Assembly: GCF_041102775.1 (NCBI RefSeq)
Contig: NZ_JBGCUO010000001.1
Location: 868,001-932,000 of the forward strand
Length of the DNA stretch: 64,000 bases
DNA from: Alcanivorax sp. REN37
Lineage (GTDB): Bacteria; Pseudomonadota; Gammaproteobacteria; Pseudomonadales; Alcanivoracaceae
Direction: 5' to 3'
The notes under the pieces were generated by a model that was not told the origin of the DNA, searched no databases, and saw nothing but the letters and a program-made list of their open reading frames with translations. Shown in pieces: positions 1 to 8,598 of this stretch. Every line of letters begins with the position of its first letter. Positions within the stretch are counted from its first letter, which is position 1. Made by a program: the position numbers and the translations under genes.

Positions 1-355
1 CAAGGCCGGGTAAGGTGAGCCAGCGCTGGGCGCCTTTGGCCTCGGTGCCGAACAGCAACACCATCACCAGTAATGTGAGACCGACTAGGTAAACCAGTGG
101 CGCACTGAAGCGGTAACTGCGGGGGGGCACCTGGGCCAACACGAACATCAGACCGAAGCCGATGGCAAAGCGCATGCTCTGGCGCAGCACCACGTCCAGG
201 TTGCCGTCGCTGGCGCTGTAGAGCACCACTAGGCCGCCCAGCACCACCATCAGCAGCGCCGCCAACAGTGGCGCGTCGAGGTGCAGACGCCAGGCCAGGC
301 TGTCGGGGTCGAAGCGCGGTTGCAGGCGCGGACTGCGATGCGGATCAGGCAACAT
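1..355 (-). CDS. rodA: Rod-shape glycosyltransferase RodA, N-terminal part (runs off the window edge)
   Basis: This is a SEDS-family peptidoglycan glycosyltransferase of the elongasome, the partner of PBP2. Only the first ~118 codons lie in the window. The start is ATG at 355, two bases after the mrdA stop, and the product begins MLPDPHRSPRLQPRFD. Two to three hydrophobic segments follow (around residues 30-50, 60-80 and 85-105), and GAQRWL, a typical RodA/FtsW signature after the third helix, is visible near residue 108. The tight spacing behind mrdA indicates co-transcription, as in most rod-shaped proteobacteria. Confidence 0.93.
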   Translation of the reverse strand, partial: MLPDPHRSPRLQPRFDPDSLAWRLHLDAPLLAALLMVVLGGLVVLYSASDGNLDVVLRQSMRFAIGFGLMFVLAQVPPRSYRFSAPLVYLVGLTLLVMVLLFGTEAKGAQRWLTLPGL

Positions 356-357
356 GT

Positions 358-2277
358 TCAAGGCTCCTGCGGGGCGGCGGCGGGCAGCGGACCGCCAAGC
401 GAGGCGGGCACCGTTTCCGGCAGCGCCGGCGGCGGAATCTCCAGCTCGCCGTCGTCGTTGAGCAGCCAAGCATCCATCACTGCGCGCGCCACCGGGCCGG
501 CGGCACTGCCGCCGCCGCCGCCGTTTTCCACCAAGACACCCACCGCGATGGCCGGCTGTTCGGCCGGCGCAAAGGCTACGAACAGCGCGTGGTCACGCAG
601 CCGCTCGGCGATTTCCTGGGCGTTGTATTCCTGGTCATTGGCCAACGAGAACACCTGCGCGGTGCCGCTCTTGCCGGCGATGTGGAACTGAGCATTCTGC
701 CCCAGCGCGCGGGCAGTGCCTTGGCTGCTGTGGATCACGTTCACCATCGATTGGGTCATGCGCCGCCAGTGGTCATGCTGCTCCAACACGGTGTCATCCA
801 GCGGCGATGCCGGCGGCACCCACTGCGCCACCCGTGGCACCACGGTATCGCCTTGGCGCGCAAGGATGGCGGTGGACAGCGCCAGCTGCAGCGGCGTGGT
901 GAGCATGTAGCCCTGGCCGATGCTGGCGTTGATGGTGTCGCCATGGAACCAGCCCTGGTTGCGCACCGAGCGTTTCCATTCCCGTGACGGCAGGATGCCG
1001 CGCGCTTCGCTGGGCAGGTCCACCCCGGTGCGGTCACCGAGGCCGAAGTTGCGCAGGAACGCGGCCATGCGGTCGATGCCGAGCCGGTAGCCCATGTCAT
1101 AAAAGTAGGTGTCGCAGGACTGCATGATGGCTTTGTTCATGTCCACGTGGCCGTGACCCCAGCGGCGCCAGTCGCGGAACACCCGGGTTTCGCCTTCGAT
1201 GCGGTAATAACCCGGATCCCAGATGGTGCGCTGCCAGTCGGTGACGCCAGCGGCAAGGCCGGCAAGGCCAATGATCGGTTTCACGGTGGAGCCGGGCGGG
1301 TACTGGCCCTGCAACGCGCGGTTGAACAGCGGCTGGTCATGGTCATCGCGGTAGCCGGCGTAGTCGACGTGGGAGATGCCGGTCACAAACAGGTTGGGGT
1401 CGAAGCCGGGGCGCGACACGAACGCCAGCACGCCGCCGTCACGGGGATCGATGGCCACCACCGCGCCGCGCCGGTCACCGAGCGCATCCCAGGCGGCTTT
1501 CTGCACTTTCAGGTCGAGGTGCAGGCGCAGATCCTGACCGGGTTGCGGTGGCGACTCTTCCAATACCCGCAAGATGCGGCCGTGGGCGTTGGTTTCCACT
1601 TTGCGAAAGCCGGCAATGCCGTGCAGCAGCCGTTCGTAGAAACGCTCCACACCGATGCGGCCGGTGTAGTGGGTGCCGCTGTAATTGGCGCGCTCTTCCG
1701 GCGTCATCGCCTCGATGTCTTCGGCGCTGATGCGGTTCACATAGCCAAGCACGTGGGAAAATAGTTCGCCGTGGGAGTAGTTGCGGATGGCTTCCACATC
1801 GATGCGCACACCGCGTAGCCGGTGCTGGCTGACGGCAATGCGCGCCATCTCAGTTTCCGTCAACCGCGCCCGTAGTGGCACCGGCTCCCACGGCCGGCGC
1901 GGGCTATTGAGGCGGCGGCGGAAGCGGTCAATATCGCTTTGCTCCAGCGCCATGTAGGTGCCGAGCTCGGCGAGCATGGCGTCGAGATCAGCGACCATCT
2001 CCGGCACGATGGCCAGCGAAAAATCCGGCTGGTTGTCCGCTAACAATACGCCGCGGCGGTCATAGATCAGGCCCCGTGGGGGCGCGATGGCCTGGGTCTG
2101 CATGCGGTTTTTGTTCGACAGCGTGGCGTAGCGGTCGTGTTGCAGGCTTTGCAGCCACACCATGCGGGCCACCAGCACCAGCGCCAGCAGCACCACGAAC
2201 CCGAACGCCCACAGCAGCCGCACCGTGAAGATGCGTCCTTCGCGATGGTGGTCCTTGAACGTCATGGGTGATTGCAT
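358..2277 (-). CDS. mrdA: Penicillin-binding protein 2 (peptidoglycan D,D-transpeptidase MrdA)
   Basis: This class B PBP cross-links peptidoglycan during cell elongation together with RodA. With the ATG at 2277 it is 639 residues. It has a short cytoplasmic tail, one membrane anchor (about residues 18-40), the PBP dimerisation domain, and a transpeptidase domain with the nucleophile in PPGSTVKP (Ser330, the E. coli position), SCDTYF (about 386) and KSGTAQVF (about 535). The frame is open to a GTG at 2340, but those extra residues do not look PBP2-like. A second ATG at 2265 (MTFKDHHREG) is also possible; no strong Shine-Dalgarno decides between them. Confidence 0.95.
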   Translation of the reverse strand: MQSPMTFKDHHREGRIFTVRLLWAFGFVVLLALVLVARMVWLQSLQHDRYATLSNKNRMQTQAIAPPRGLIYDRRGVLLADNQPDFSLAIVPEMVADLDAMLAELGTYMALEQSDIDRFRRRLNSPRRPWEPVPLRARLTETEMARIAVSQHRLRGVRIDVEAIRNYSHGELFSHVLGYVNRISAEDIEAMTPEERANYSGTHYTGRIGVERFYERLLHGIAGFRKVETNAHGRILRVLEESPPQPGQDLRLHLDLKVQKAAWDALGDRRGAVVAIDPRDGGVLAFVSRPGFDPNLFVTGISHVDYAGYRDDHDQPLFNRALQGQYPPGSTVKPIIGLAGLAAGVTDWQRTIWDPGYYRIEGETRVFRDWRRWGHGHVDMNKAIMQSCDTYFYDMGYRLGIDRMAAFLRNFGLGDRTGVDLPSEARGILPSREWKRSVRNQGWFHGDTINASIGQGYMLTTPLQLALSTAILARQGDTVVPRVAQWVPPASPLDDTVLEQHDHWRRMTQSMVNVIHSSQGTARALGQNAQFHIAGKSGTAQVFSLANDQEYNAQEIAERLRDHALFVAFAPAEQPAIAVGVLVENGGGGGSAAGPVARAVMDAWLLNDDGELEIPPPALPETVPASLGGPLPAAAPQEP

Positions 2278-2336
2278 GGGGGATGCGCCGGGTTGGTGGA
2301 GCAGCCGGCAATGATAACGGTGATGGGCCCTGATTG

Positions 2337-2371
2337 ACACGGGCGCTGGCAGGGTCTGCCAGCGCCCGTGT
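2337..2371 (-). terminator. Strong GC-rich hairpin after the upstream sulfatase-fold gene
   Basis: A perfect 15-bp stem with a 5-nt loop lies 4 nt beyond the stop at 2376. No U-tract follows on either strand, so it is a terminator-like or RNA-stabilising hairpin rather than a canonical intrinsic terminator. Confidence 0.45.
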
Positions 2372-2375
2372 TTGC

Positions 2376-4412
2376 TCAGCGGCCGCCGGGCGCCGGGTGG
2401 ATGCCGACGTTGTTGTCGAGCAGCGCGCGGGTGGCCACCTGCAGGTAGCTGTCCAGCGTGCGCAGGTCCTCGCGGTCTTCGGCGCTAAGCTGGTCGCGCT
2501 GGGCGGTGCGGCGCTCGCCGAGTGCGAATTGCCACGCTTGTGGCGCGCTACCGCGCGGCTGGATCAGCGCGCGGCCGTCACGGATCAGCGCCACCGTCTG
2601 CTCGGTGCCAGACGGTTTGATGATGGCGTAGCCGGGATCATCCGCCGGCAGCGCCAGCAGATCGCGGCCCCAGCACTGGTGCTGGTAGCGCTCGCCGAGG
2701 CGGCCTAGCGCGGTGGGCACCACGTCGACCTGGGTAGCCACAGTGTTGCGGGTGGCGCCGAAGCGCTCCTGAATGCCCGGCGCCAACAGCAGCAGCGGCA
2801 CGTGATGGCGGTAAAGATCCATGTCGGTCAGTTGTTCCGGGGCGCCAAAGCCGTGGTCGCCGAGGATCACGAACAGCGTGTCTTGGTACCAGTCACGGGT
2901 TTTAGCGGCGGCAAAGAACTGCCCCAGCGCCCAGTCTGAATAGCGCATGGCGGTCAGGTGCAGGTCATTGCGGCCGTGGCCGCTGACTTCTGCCACCGGC
3001 AGCGGGTCCGGCAACGCGTAGGGGGTGTGGTTGGACAGCGATTGCAGCAGTGCGTAGAACGGCTGCGCCGGGTCCATGCGGTCCAGCTCTTCCACCGCGC
3101 GGGCGAACATATCTTGGTCGGACACGCCCCAGGTTGGGTCGGAGAACACCGGATTAATGTAGTCGCGGCGGCCGACAAAGTGACGCATCCCTTGGTTGCC
3201 GAAGAAGCCGCGCTGATTGTCCCAGGCGAAATCACCGTTGTAGACGTAGGCGTCTTGGTAGCCGCGCGGCGCCAACAGGGCGGGCAAACCAGACAGCGGA
3301 TGGCCGCCTTCCGGGGTCTGCATCAGGTATTCGAAGGCTGGCAGGTTGGGGAAGCAGGCTATGGTGGCGAACATGCCTTGGTGAGTATGGGTGCCGTTGG
3401 AGAAGAACTGGGTGAACAGCAAGCCTTCCTCGGCCAGTGCGTCGAAATGCGGGGTGATCGAGGAGGCGTCGCCGAGCGCGCCGACGTAACGGCCAGCGAA
3501 GCTTTCCATCAGGATTACCACCACGTTGCGCACCGGCAAGCGGGTGTCCGCCGGCGGCGTGGTGACGCGCCGCACCGGCGCCAGCTCGGCTTCCACCAGC
3601 TGGTCGGTGTCCAGCAGTAGCCGCTGGCGCACCCGCGCCAGCGCTTCGTCCGCGGGCACATTGCTTTTCCACAGATTCTCGCGGTGCGAGGAGGCACTGT
3701 TGCGCGCCGCGTCGGCCAGCGATTGCACTGCATTCAAGCCAAGATGGTTGGTGAACAGCGTGCCGGTGTTGAAAGCATCGCCCCAGCGCAGCGGCGAGCC
3801 TTGGCGCAGGGTGCCGCGGGCGGCCACCGTGGCCAGCGCCACACACAGCAGCAGCACCAGCGCGCGGCTGAACAGGCTGCTGGCGCGGCCGCTGCCACGG
3901 CTGAACCGGTCCAGCCGGCGCAGCAGCAGGTACAGCAGCGCGCTGGCCACCAGCCACGCCAGCACCAGCCGCACCACCGGGAAGCCGTGCCACAACATGC
4001 TCACCACCGTGGCCGGGTCTTCTTTCAGGTACTGGAATACCAAGCTGTTCAGGCGCTGGTGGAATTCAGCGTAGAAGTTCAGCTCCATGACACCGAGGAA
4101 CAGCGCCAGCGCAGCACAGAAGGTCAGCCACAGGCGCCACAGTCGGCGTGCGTTGATCAGCCGCTGGAACGGCAACGCCAGCAGCAACGGCGCGATCATA
4201 AACACCGTGATGCGTAGGTCGAAGCGCAGGCCGTTGAAGAAGGCGCGGCTGATGTCGTGGGCACTGGCCGCTGCCGCCAGTTCGCTGTTGTAGGCCAGCA
4301 GCGCGGCGCGCAGCAAGCTGAACAGCACCATCAGCAGCACCATACTGCCGGCAACGAACGAGAGATGCGCCGCAACGCTGATGGGGCGCATCGGGGAAAC
4401 AGTGGAGGGCAT
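2376..4412 (-). CDS. LTA synthase-family membrane phosphotransferase (alkaline-phosphatase fold)
   Basis: Predicted inner-membrane enzyme of the LtaS/OpgB type, which moves a phospho-alcohol head group onto an envelope glycan or lipid. The 678 residues have four to five N-terminal membrane helices (within about residues 10-180). A periplasmic sulfatase-fold domain starts near VVVILMESFAGRYVG, with the presumed nucleophile in NGTHTHQG and metal ligands in ILGDHGFG. The ATG at 4412 is chosen; the frame is open to a GTG at 4448. It lies downstream of and parallel to the two-component genes, and a second family member sits on their other side. The substrate cannot be read from the sequence; phosphoglycerol or phosphoethanolamine transfer are both possible. 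Confidence 0.8.
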   Translation of the reverse strand: MPSTVSPMRPISVAAHLSFVAGSMVLLMVLFSLLRAALLAYNSELAAAASAHDISRAFFNGLRFDLRITVFMIAPLLLALPFQRLINARRLWRLWLTFCAALALFLGVMELNFYAEFHQRLNSLVFQYLKEDPATVVSMLWHGFPVVRLVLAWLVASALLYLLLRRLDRFSRGSGRASSLFSRALVLLLCVALATVAARGTLRQGSPLRWGDAFNTGTLFTNHLGLNAVQSLADAARNSASSHRENLWKSNVPADEALARVRQRLLLDTDQLVEAELAPVRRVTTPPADTRLPVRNVVVILMESFAGRYVGALGDASSITPHFDALAEEGLLFTQFFSNGTHTHQGMFATIACFPNLPAFEYLMQTPEGGHPLSGLPALLAPRGYQDAYVYNGDFAWDNQRGFFGNQGMRHFVGRRDYINPVFSDPTWGVSDQDMFARAVEELDRMDPAQPFYALLQSLSNHTPYALPDPLPVAEVSGHGRNDLHLTAMRYSDWALGQFFAAAKTRDWYQDTLFVILGDHGFGAPEQLTDMDLYRHHVPLLLLAPGIQERFGATRNTVATQVDVVPTALGRLGERYQHQCWGRDLLALPADDPGYAIIKPSGTEQTVALIRDGRALIQPRGSAPQAWQFALGERRTAQRDQLSAEDREDLRTLDSYLQVATRALLDNNVGIHPAPGGR

Positions 4413-4529
4413 GGGTGAGAGCCTGTGGCTGGTAATGAACGGAAACACGCACGTCAGGACGCGCTGCCGAAAGCGGTCACGCTACGGCAGTGGTGGAAAA
4501 CAAACTGTCAAATTACTGTGAAAAGAGTG

Positions 4530-5822
4530 TCAAACCGGAGCGCAGCCAGCGCCCAGCGTTACCACGAAGCAGGACCCGCTGGGGCTGCGGTCACTGACCT
4601 CGATCTGCCAGCCTTCGCGCAGGCAAATACGGCGTACCAGCGATAGCCCCAGTCCGAGTCCCTCGCCACGCGCTTGCGCGTGCTCTAACCGTTTGAATGG
4701 TTCGAAGATGCGTTGGCGCAGATGGGCCGGGATGCCGATGCCGGTATCCTCAACGCTGAAGCGATTGCCGTCGTAATGCAGTACCACACCGCCTTGGTCG
4801 GTGTAATGGAGCGCGTTGCGCAGCAGGTTGGAGATCACCGCGCGCAGCAATACCGCATCGTATTGGCACGGTAGATCAGCGCCGGCGTCGAGCTCGAAAC
4901 TGAGGCCTTTCTCATGAAACAGTGGCGCCCAAAATGCCGCTTGGGCTTCGGCACAGGCACGCAATGACAGCGTGCCGCCACAGGGCACCGCGCCGCTTTC
5001 GCGGCGCGCCAAACGCAGGAAGGTCTCCACCAGTCCGGCCATGTCATCACTGGCACGGATCACCCGCAGCAGCTGCATGCGCTCTTGCGGCGACAGATCG
5101 GCCTCAGCCAGCAGTTCGGTGGCGCCGGTGATCACCATCAGCGGCGTACGCAGCTCGTGGCTAACGTCGGCGGTAAACAGCCGTTCCCGTTCCAGTGAGT
5201 GACGCAGCTCGTACAGAGTGTGGTCGAACGCCTGCGCCAGATAGCCGATCTCATCGTTGGGATAATCCGGCGCCAGCGGCGGTGCTGACACCGACAGTTG
5301 ATCTCGGTGTAACACCTGCTGCGCCAGCCGCGATACTGGCCGCATGATGCCGCGCGCGGTCATTTGGCCGAGCAGCCAAGCGATACCCACACTCAGTACG
5401 AAGCCGGCGAAAACCACCCGATAAAGCGCATGCTCGCGTGCTTCGAATTCGCGCTGGTCCTGCTCTAAGTAGTAGCGCACGCCATTCACTTCGCGCATGT
5501 AGATGTACACCGCGTCGTCATCGTCGGAGCGCTCGGTGAAACCAGTGCCGACATCCCTGAGCCGCGCCGGCACCGGGTAATCGCTGTTGCCCATCATGTA
5601 GAACTGGGTAGAGGGGTCGAGCCGCGGCGCACGCCCGGCGGGTAGGTCGGTGTGCAGGATGGCGGTCATCTGCCGCCCCAGCTCTTTGGACACCAGATGC
5701 TCTTCGACGAAGTGCACCACGGCCACGATGCCGAACGAAAACAGGCCACTGATCACCGCCGTCAGCAGCGTGAAGCCGATGACAATGCGGCGCGCCAGGG
5801 GCTGGCGTTTAAGCGAGCTCAT
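4530..5822 (-). CDS. Membrane sensor histidine kinase, OmpR-partner class
   Basis: A 430-residue two-component sensor. It has a transmembrane helix at about 12-36, a periplasmic sensor of about 100 residues, a second helix at about 138-160, a HAMP-like linker, the phospho-accepting H-box DVSHELRTPL, and ATP-binding boxes (NLLRNALHY, DTGIGIP, GEGLGLGLSL). The sensor carries an acidic RSDDDDAVY patch, which could bind cations or cationic peptides as in PmrB/PhoQ-like sensors (inference). Its start overlaps the response regulator by 14 nt, so the two are translationally coupled. The signal is unknown. Confidence 0.9.
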   Translation of the reverse strand: MSSLKRQPLARRIVIGFTLLTAVISGLFSFGIVAVVHFVEEHLVSKELGRQMTAILHTDLPAGRAPRLDPSTQFYMMGNSDYPVPARLRDVGTGFTERSDDDDAVYIYMREVNGVRYYLEQDQREFEAREHALYRVVFAGFVLSVGIAWLLGQMTARGIMRPVSRLAQQVLHRDQLSVSAPPLAPDYPNDEIGYLAQAFDHTLYELRHSLERERLFTADVSHELRTPLMVITGATELLAEADLSPQERMQLLRVIRASDDMAGLVETFLRLARRESGAVPCGGTLSLRACAEAQAAFWAPLFHEKGLSFELDAGADLPCQYDAVLLRAVISNLLRNALHYTDQGGVVLHYDGNRFSVEDTGIGIPAHLRQRIFEPFKRLEHAQARGEGLGLGLSLVRRICLREGWQIEVSDRSPSGSCFVVTLGAGCAPV

Positions 5823-6501
5823 CGTCGTCCGCCACCAGCTGGAAGCCGATGCCGTGCACGGTGTGCAGCAGATTGCTGTCGAATGGTTTGTCGATCACCT
5901 GGCGCAGCTGGTGCACATGGCTGCGCAGGCTGTCGCTGGACGGCAGGTTGTCGCCCCACAGTAACTCTTCCAGTGTTTCGCGGCGCACCACTGCTGGGCT
6001 GCGTTGCATCAGTGCCTGCAGCAGACGCAGGCCCACCGGGTTCAATTTTAGCGGTTTCCCGGCGCGCGAAACGGCCAGCGTGTCGAGATCGTATTCCAGG
6101 TCCGCCACTTGCAGTTTGCGTGATGGATTACCTTGACTGCGGCGCAGTACCGCTTGAATACGTGCCACCAGTTCCGACAGCGCAAAGGGTTTCACCAAGT
6201 AATCGTCGGCGCCGACGTTGAGGCCCTTGATACGGTCATCAAGGCCGTCACGGGCGGTGAGCATGATGATTGGCACCGTCTTGCCGGCGTCCTGGCGCAG
6301 CCGCCGGCACACCTCGTAGCCTTCGATGCCGGGCAGCATCAGGTCCAGCACGATGAGGTCGTAATCCTGGCTCACCGCCAGGTGCAATCCACTGACGCCA
6401 TCTTGGGCGCAGTCGACCACAAAGCCTTTGATCTGCAGGTAGTCGAGAATGTTTGCGAGGATGTCGCGGTTGTCTTCGATGACAAGAATACGCATGGGCA
6501 T
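5809..6501 (-). CDS. OmpR/PhoB-family response regulator
   Basis: A 230-residue DNA-binding regulator. The N-terminal receiver has the acidic pair after ILVIED, the phospho-acceptor Asp in LIVLDLMLPG, Thr in MLTARDG and Lys in YLVKPF. The C-terminal winged helix contains LRSHVHQLRQVID. It is the partner of the kinase immediately downstream. Two ATGs (6501 and 6495) are possible. Tandem 11-bp-spaced repeats directly upstream suggest autoregulation and control of the divergent gene at 6598. Confidence 0.92.
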   Translation of the reverse strand: MPMRILVIEDNRDILANILDYLQIKGFVVDCAQDGVSGLHLAVSQDYDLIVLDLMLPGIEGYEVCRRLRQDAGKTVPIIMLTARDGLDDRIKGLNVGADDYLVKPFALSELVARIQAVLRRSQGNPSRKLQVADLEYDLDTLAVSRAGKPLKLNPVGLRLLQALMQRSPAVVRRETLEELLWGDNLPSSDSLRSHVHQLRQVIDKPFDSNLLHTVHGIGFQLVADDDELA

Positions 6502-6506
6502 GGGCC

Positions 6507-6545
6507 TTCACGGGAGCTTCACGGGGCTTTGACAAGCGGTTGACA
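6507..6545. promoter_or_regulatory. Two sets of 11-bp-spaced direct repeats between the response regulator and the divergent LTA-synthase gene
   Basis: TTCACGG occurs at 6507 and again at 6518. TTGACA occurs at 6529 and again at 6540. Both pairs have an 11-bp period, typical of tandem half-sites for OmpR/PhoB-family regulators. They lie within 45 bp of the regulator start and 52-91 bp from the divergent start. The match is by spacing only, so binding is inference. Confidence 0.4.
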
Positions 6546-6597
6546 CTAGAGGTTGCACACTCGCTGCCGTCGAAGGTTGAGCTGTGGAGCAACGTCC

Positions 6598-8598
6598 ATG
6601 CCTGTGTCCGCATTGCAGTCCGCCCGGCTGCGCTACTTGTACCTGATCTCTCTGTGCTGGTTAAGTCTTTTCTGGCTCACACGACTGGCATTGCTGCTGC
6701 GTAGCGGTGCAGACGCTGAGTTGTCGTTGTCGGCGGTGTGGCACCTGTGGTGGGTGGGCGCGCTTTACGATTTTGGTTTCTTGGCGATGGCGCTGTGGCC
6801 GTTGGCGAGCTGGGTGCTGCTTTGTCCTGCCGCCCTATGGCGCCGGCGTTGGCACGTTGCGGTGTTGAAGTGGGTGCTGGCCACCAGCTTGGCGCTAATG
6901 CTGTTTGTCGCTTTTGCTGAGTGGTTGTTCTGGGACGAGTTCAGCGTTCGCTTCAATTTTATCGCGGTCGATTACTTGGTTTATTCGCGCGAGGTGGTGG
7001 ACAACATTCTTGAGTCCTACCCGGTGTACCCGTTGCTGGCACTGATTGCGGTGGTGGCGATGGTGGCTACTCAATGGTGGGGGGGACGGCTTGACCGCTG
7101 GACACGACGGGTCGACGCCGGTTGGCGGCCGCGGATGACGCTGTGGGCCGGCTGCAGTTTGTTGGCGTTGCTGGCTGGTTTCGGACTTGACCAGCAGTGG
7201 CCGCGTGGGCAAGGCGGTAATAGCTACCAGATTGAGCTGGCCGCGAACGGGCCTTACCAATTTTTCGCTGCGTTCCGCAACAACGAGCTGGATTACAACA
7301 GTTTGTATGCCACCTTGCCGCTGGAAGATGTGGATCGCTTGTTGCGCGAAGAGGTGGCGGAGTCGAACAGTCATTTCGTCACTGACGAACTGCTCGATCT
7401 GCGGCGTAGGGTACAGGCCTCCGGCCCGCCCAAACCGCTCAACGTGATGCTGGTGACGCTGGAAAGTTTTTCTGCGCGTTACCTTGGCCGCTTCGGCAAT
7501 ACCGACGGATTGACGCCCAATCTGGATGCACTGTGGGATCAGTCGCTGGTGTTTACCCACTTATATGCCACCGGCACCCGTACTGATCGGGGATTGGAAG
7601 CGTTGACGCTGTCGGTGCCGCCGACGCCGGGACGTTCGATCGTCAAACGTATCGGTCGCGAAACCGGTTTTGCCAGTTTGGGCGAGCAGTTCAATCGGTT
7701 TGGCTACGACTCTGCGTTTCTCTATGGCGGGCGCGGTTACTTCGACAACATGAACGCGTTTTTCAGTGGCAATGGCTACCAAATCGTTGATCAAAGCAGC
7801 GTGCCGGACAGCGCGCTGAGCTTCACCAACGCTTGGGGCATGGCCGATGAGGACTTGTATCGTTTGGCCGAGGAGCGTGCCGATCGGCTGTATGCCGCAG
7901 GCCAGCCGTTCTTCATGCAGCTGATGACAACCTCTAACCATCGGCCCTACACCTATCCGGATGGACGCATCGACATCCCCTCCGGCAGTAACCGCAACGG
8001 TGCGGTGAAGTACACCGATTACGCCATTGGCGAGTTCCTTGAGCGGGCACGCGAAAAGCCGTGGTTCCATGACACCCTGTTCGTGTTCGTCGCCGACCAC
8101 ACCGCCGGCAGTGCTGGCAAGCAGGACCTGCCGGTGGCGCAGTACCACATCCCGATGTTGGTGTATGCGCCGGCCTGGGTGGCGCCCCGGGAAGAAGCAC
8201 GACTGATGAGCCAGATCGACGTGGCACCGACGCTATTGGGCGTGCTCGATCGTTCCTACGTGTCGACGTTCTTTGGCCGCGACATGCTGCGGCCTGATGC
8301 TGAAGGGCGGCGGGTTCTGATCGGCAATTATCAGCACTTGGGATTGTTCGACGGTGATCGGCTGATGATCCTCAGCCCGCGCCACAGTCTGCGCGAACAC
8401 CGTGATGCGCTGGGGTTGGTGCGCGAGCAACCGGCGTCGCTGGAAGACGAGCTGATGCGTCGCAATATCGCTTTCTACCAAGGTGCCAGTTACGCCTATC
8501 GCCATCGGCTGCTGAGTTGGAGCGGTGTGCTGGCCGCCGGTCCGCTGCCGGCGTCCACTGATGCCGGCAGTACCTATTGGGGGGCGCATCACCGATGA
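6598..8598 (+). CDS. LTA synthase-family membrane phosphotransferase, second copy
   Basis: A 666-residue inner-membrane enzyme with about five N-terminal helices (within residues 10-205) and a periplasmic sulfatase-fold domain. Visible motifs are VMLVTLESFSARYLG (metal site), TGTRTDRG (presumed catalytic Thr) and FVADHTAG. ATG 6598 has GGAG 9 nt upstream; earlier in-frame codons lack family similarity. It is divergent from the two-component system and overlaps the PAP2 gene by ATGA. The order LTA-like, PAP2 suggests a lipid or lipopolysaccharide head-group pathway in which the phosphatase clears or recycles the lipid product. The substrate is unproven. Confidence 0.82.
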   Translation: MPVSALQSARLRYLYLISLCWLSLFWLTRLALLLRSGADAELSLSAVWHLWWVGALYDFGFLAMALWPLASWVLLCPAALWRRRWHVAVLKWVLATSLALMLFVAFAEWLFWDEFSVRFNFIAVDYLVYSREVVDNILESYPVYPLLALIAVVAMVATQWWGGRLDRWTRRVDAGWRPRMTLWAGCSLLALLAGFGLDQQWPRGQGGNSYQIELAANGPYQFFAAFRNNELDYNSLYATLPLEDVDRLLREEVAESNSHFVTDELLDLRRRVQASGPPKPLNVMLVTLESFSARYLGRFGNTDGLTPNLDALWDQSLVFTHLYATGTRTDRGLEALTLSVPPTPGRSIVKRIGRETGFASLGEQFNRFGYDSAFLYGGRGYFDNMNAFFSGNGYQIVDQSSVPDSALSFTNAWGMADEDLYRLAEERADRLYAAGQPFFMQLMTTSNHRPYTYPDGRIDIPSGSNRNGAVKYTDYAIGEFLERAREKPWFHDTLFVFVADHTAGSAGKQDLPVAQYHIPMLVYAPAWVAPREEARLMSQIDVAPTLLGVLDRSYVSTFFGRDMLRPDAEGRRVLIGNYQHLGLFDGDRLMILSPRHSLREHRDALGLVREQPASLEDELMRRNIAFYQGASYAYRHRLLSWSGVLAAGPLPASTDAGSTYWGAHHR

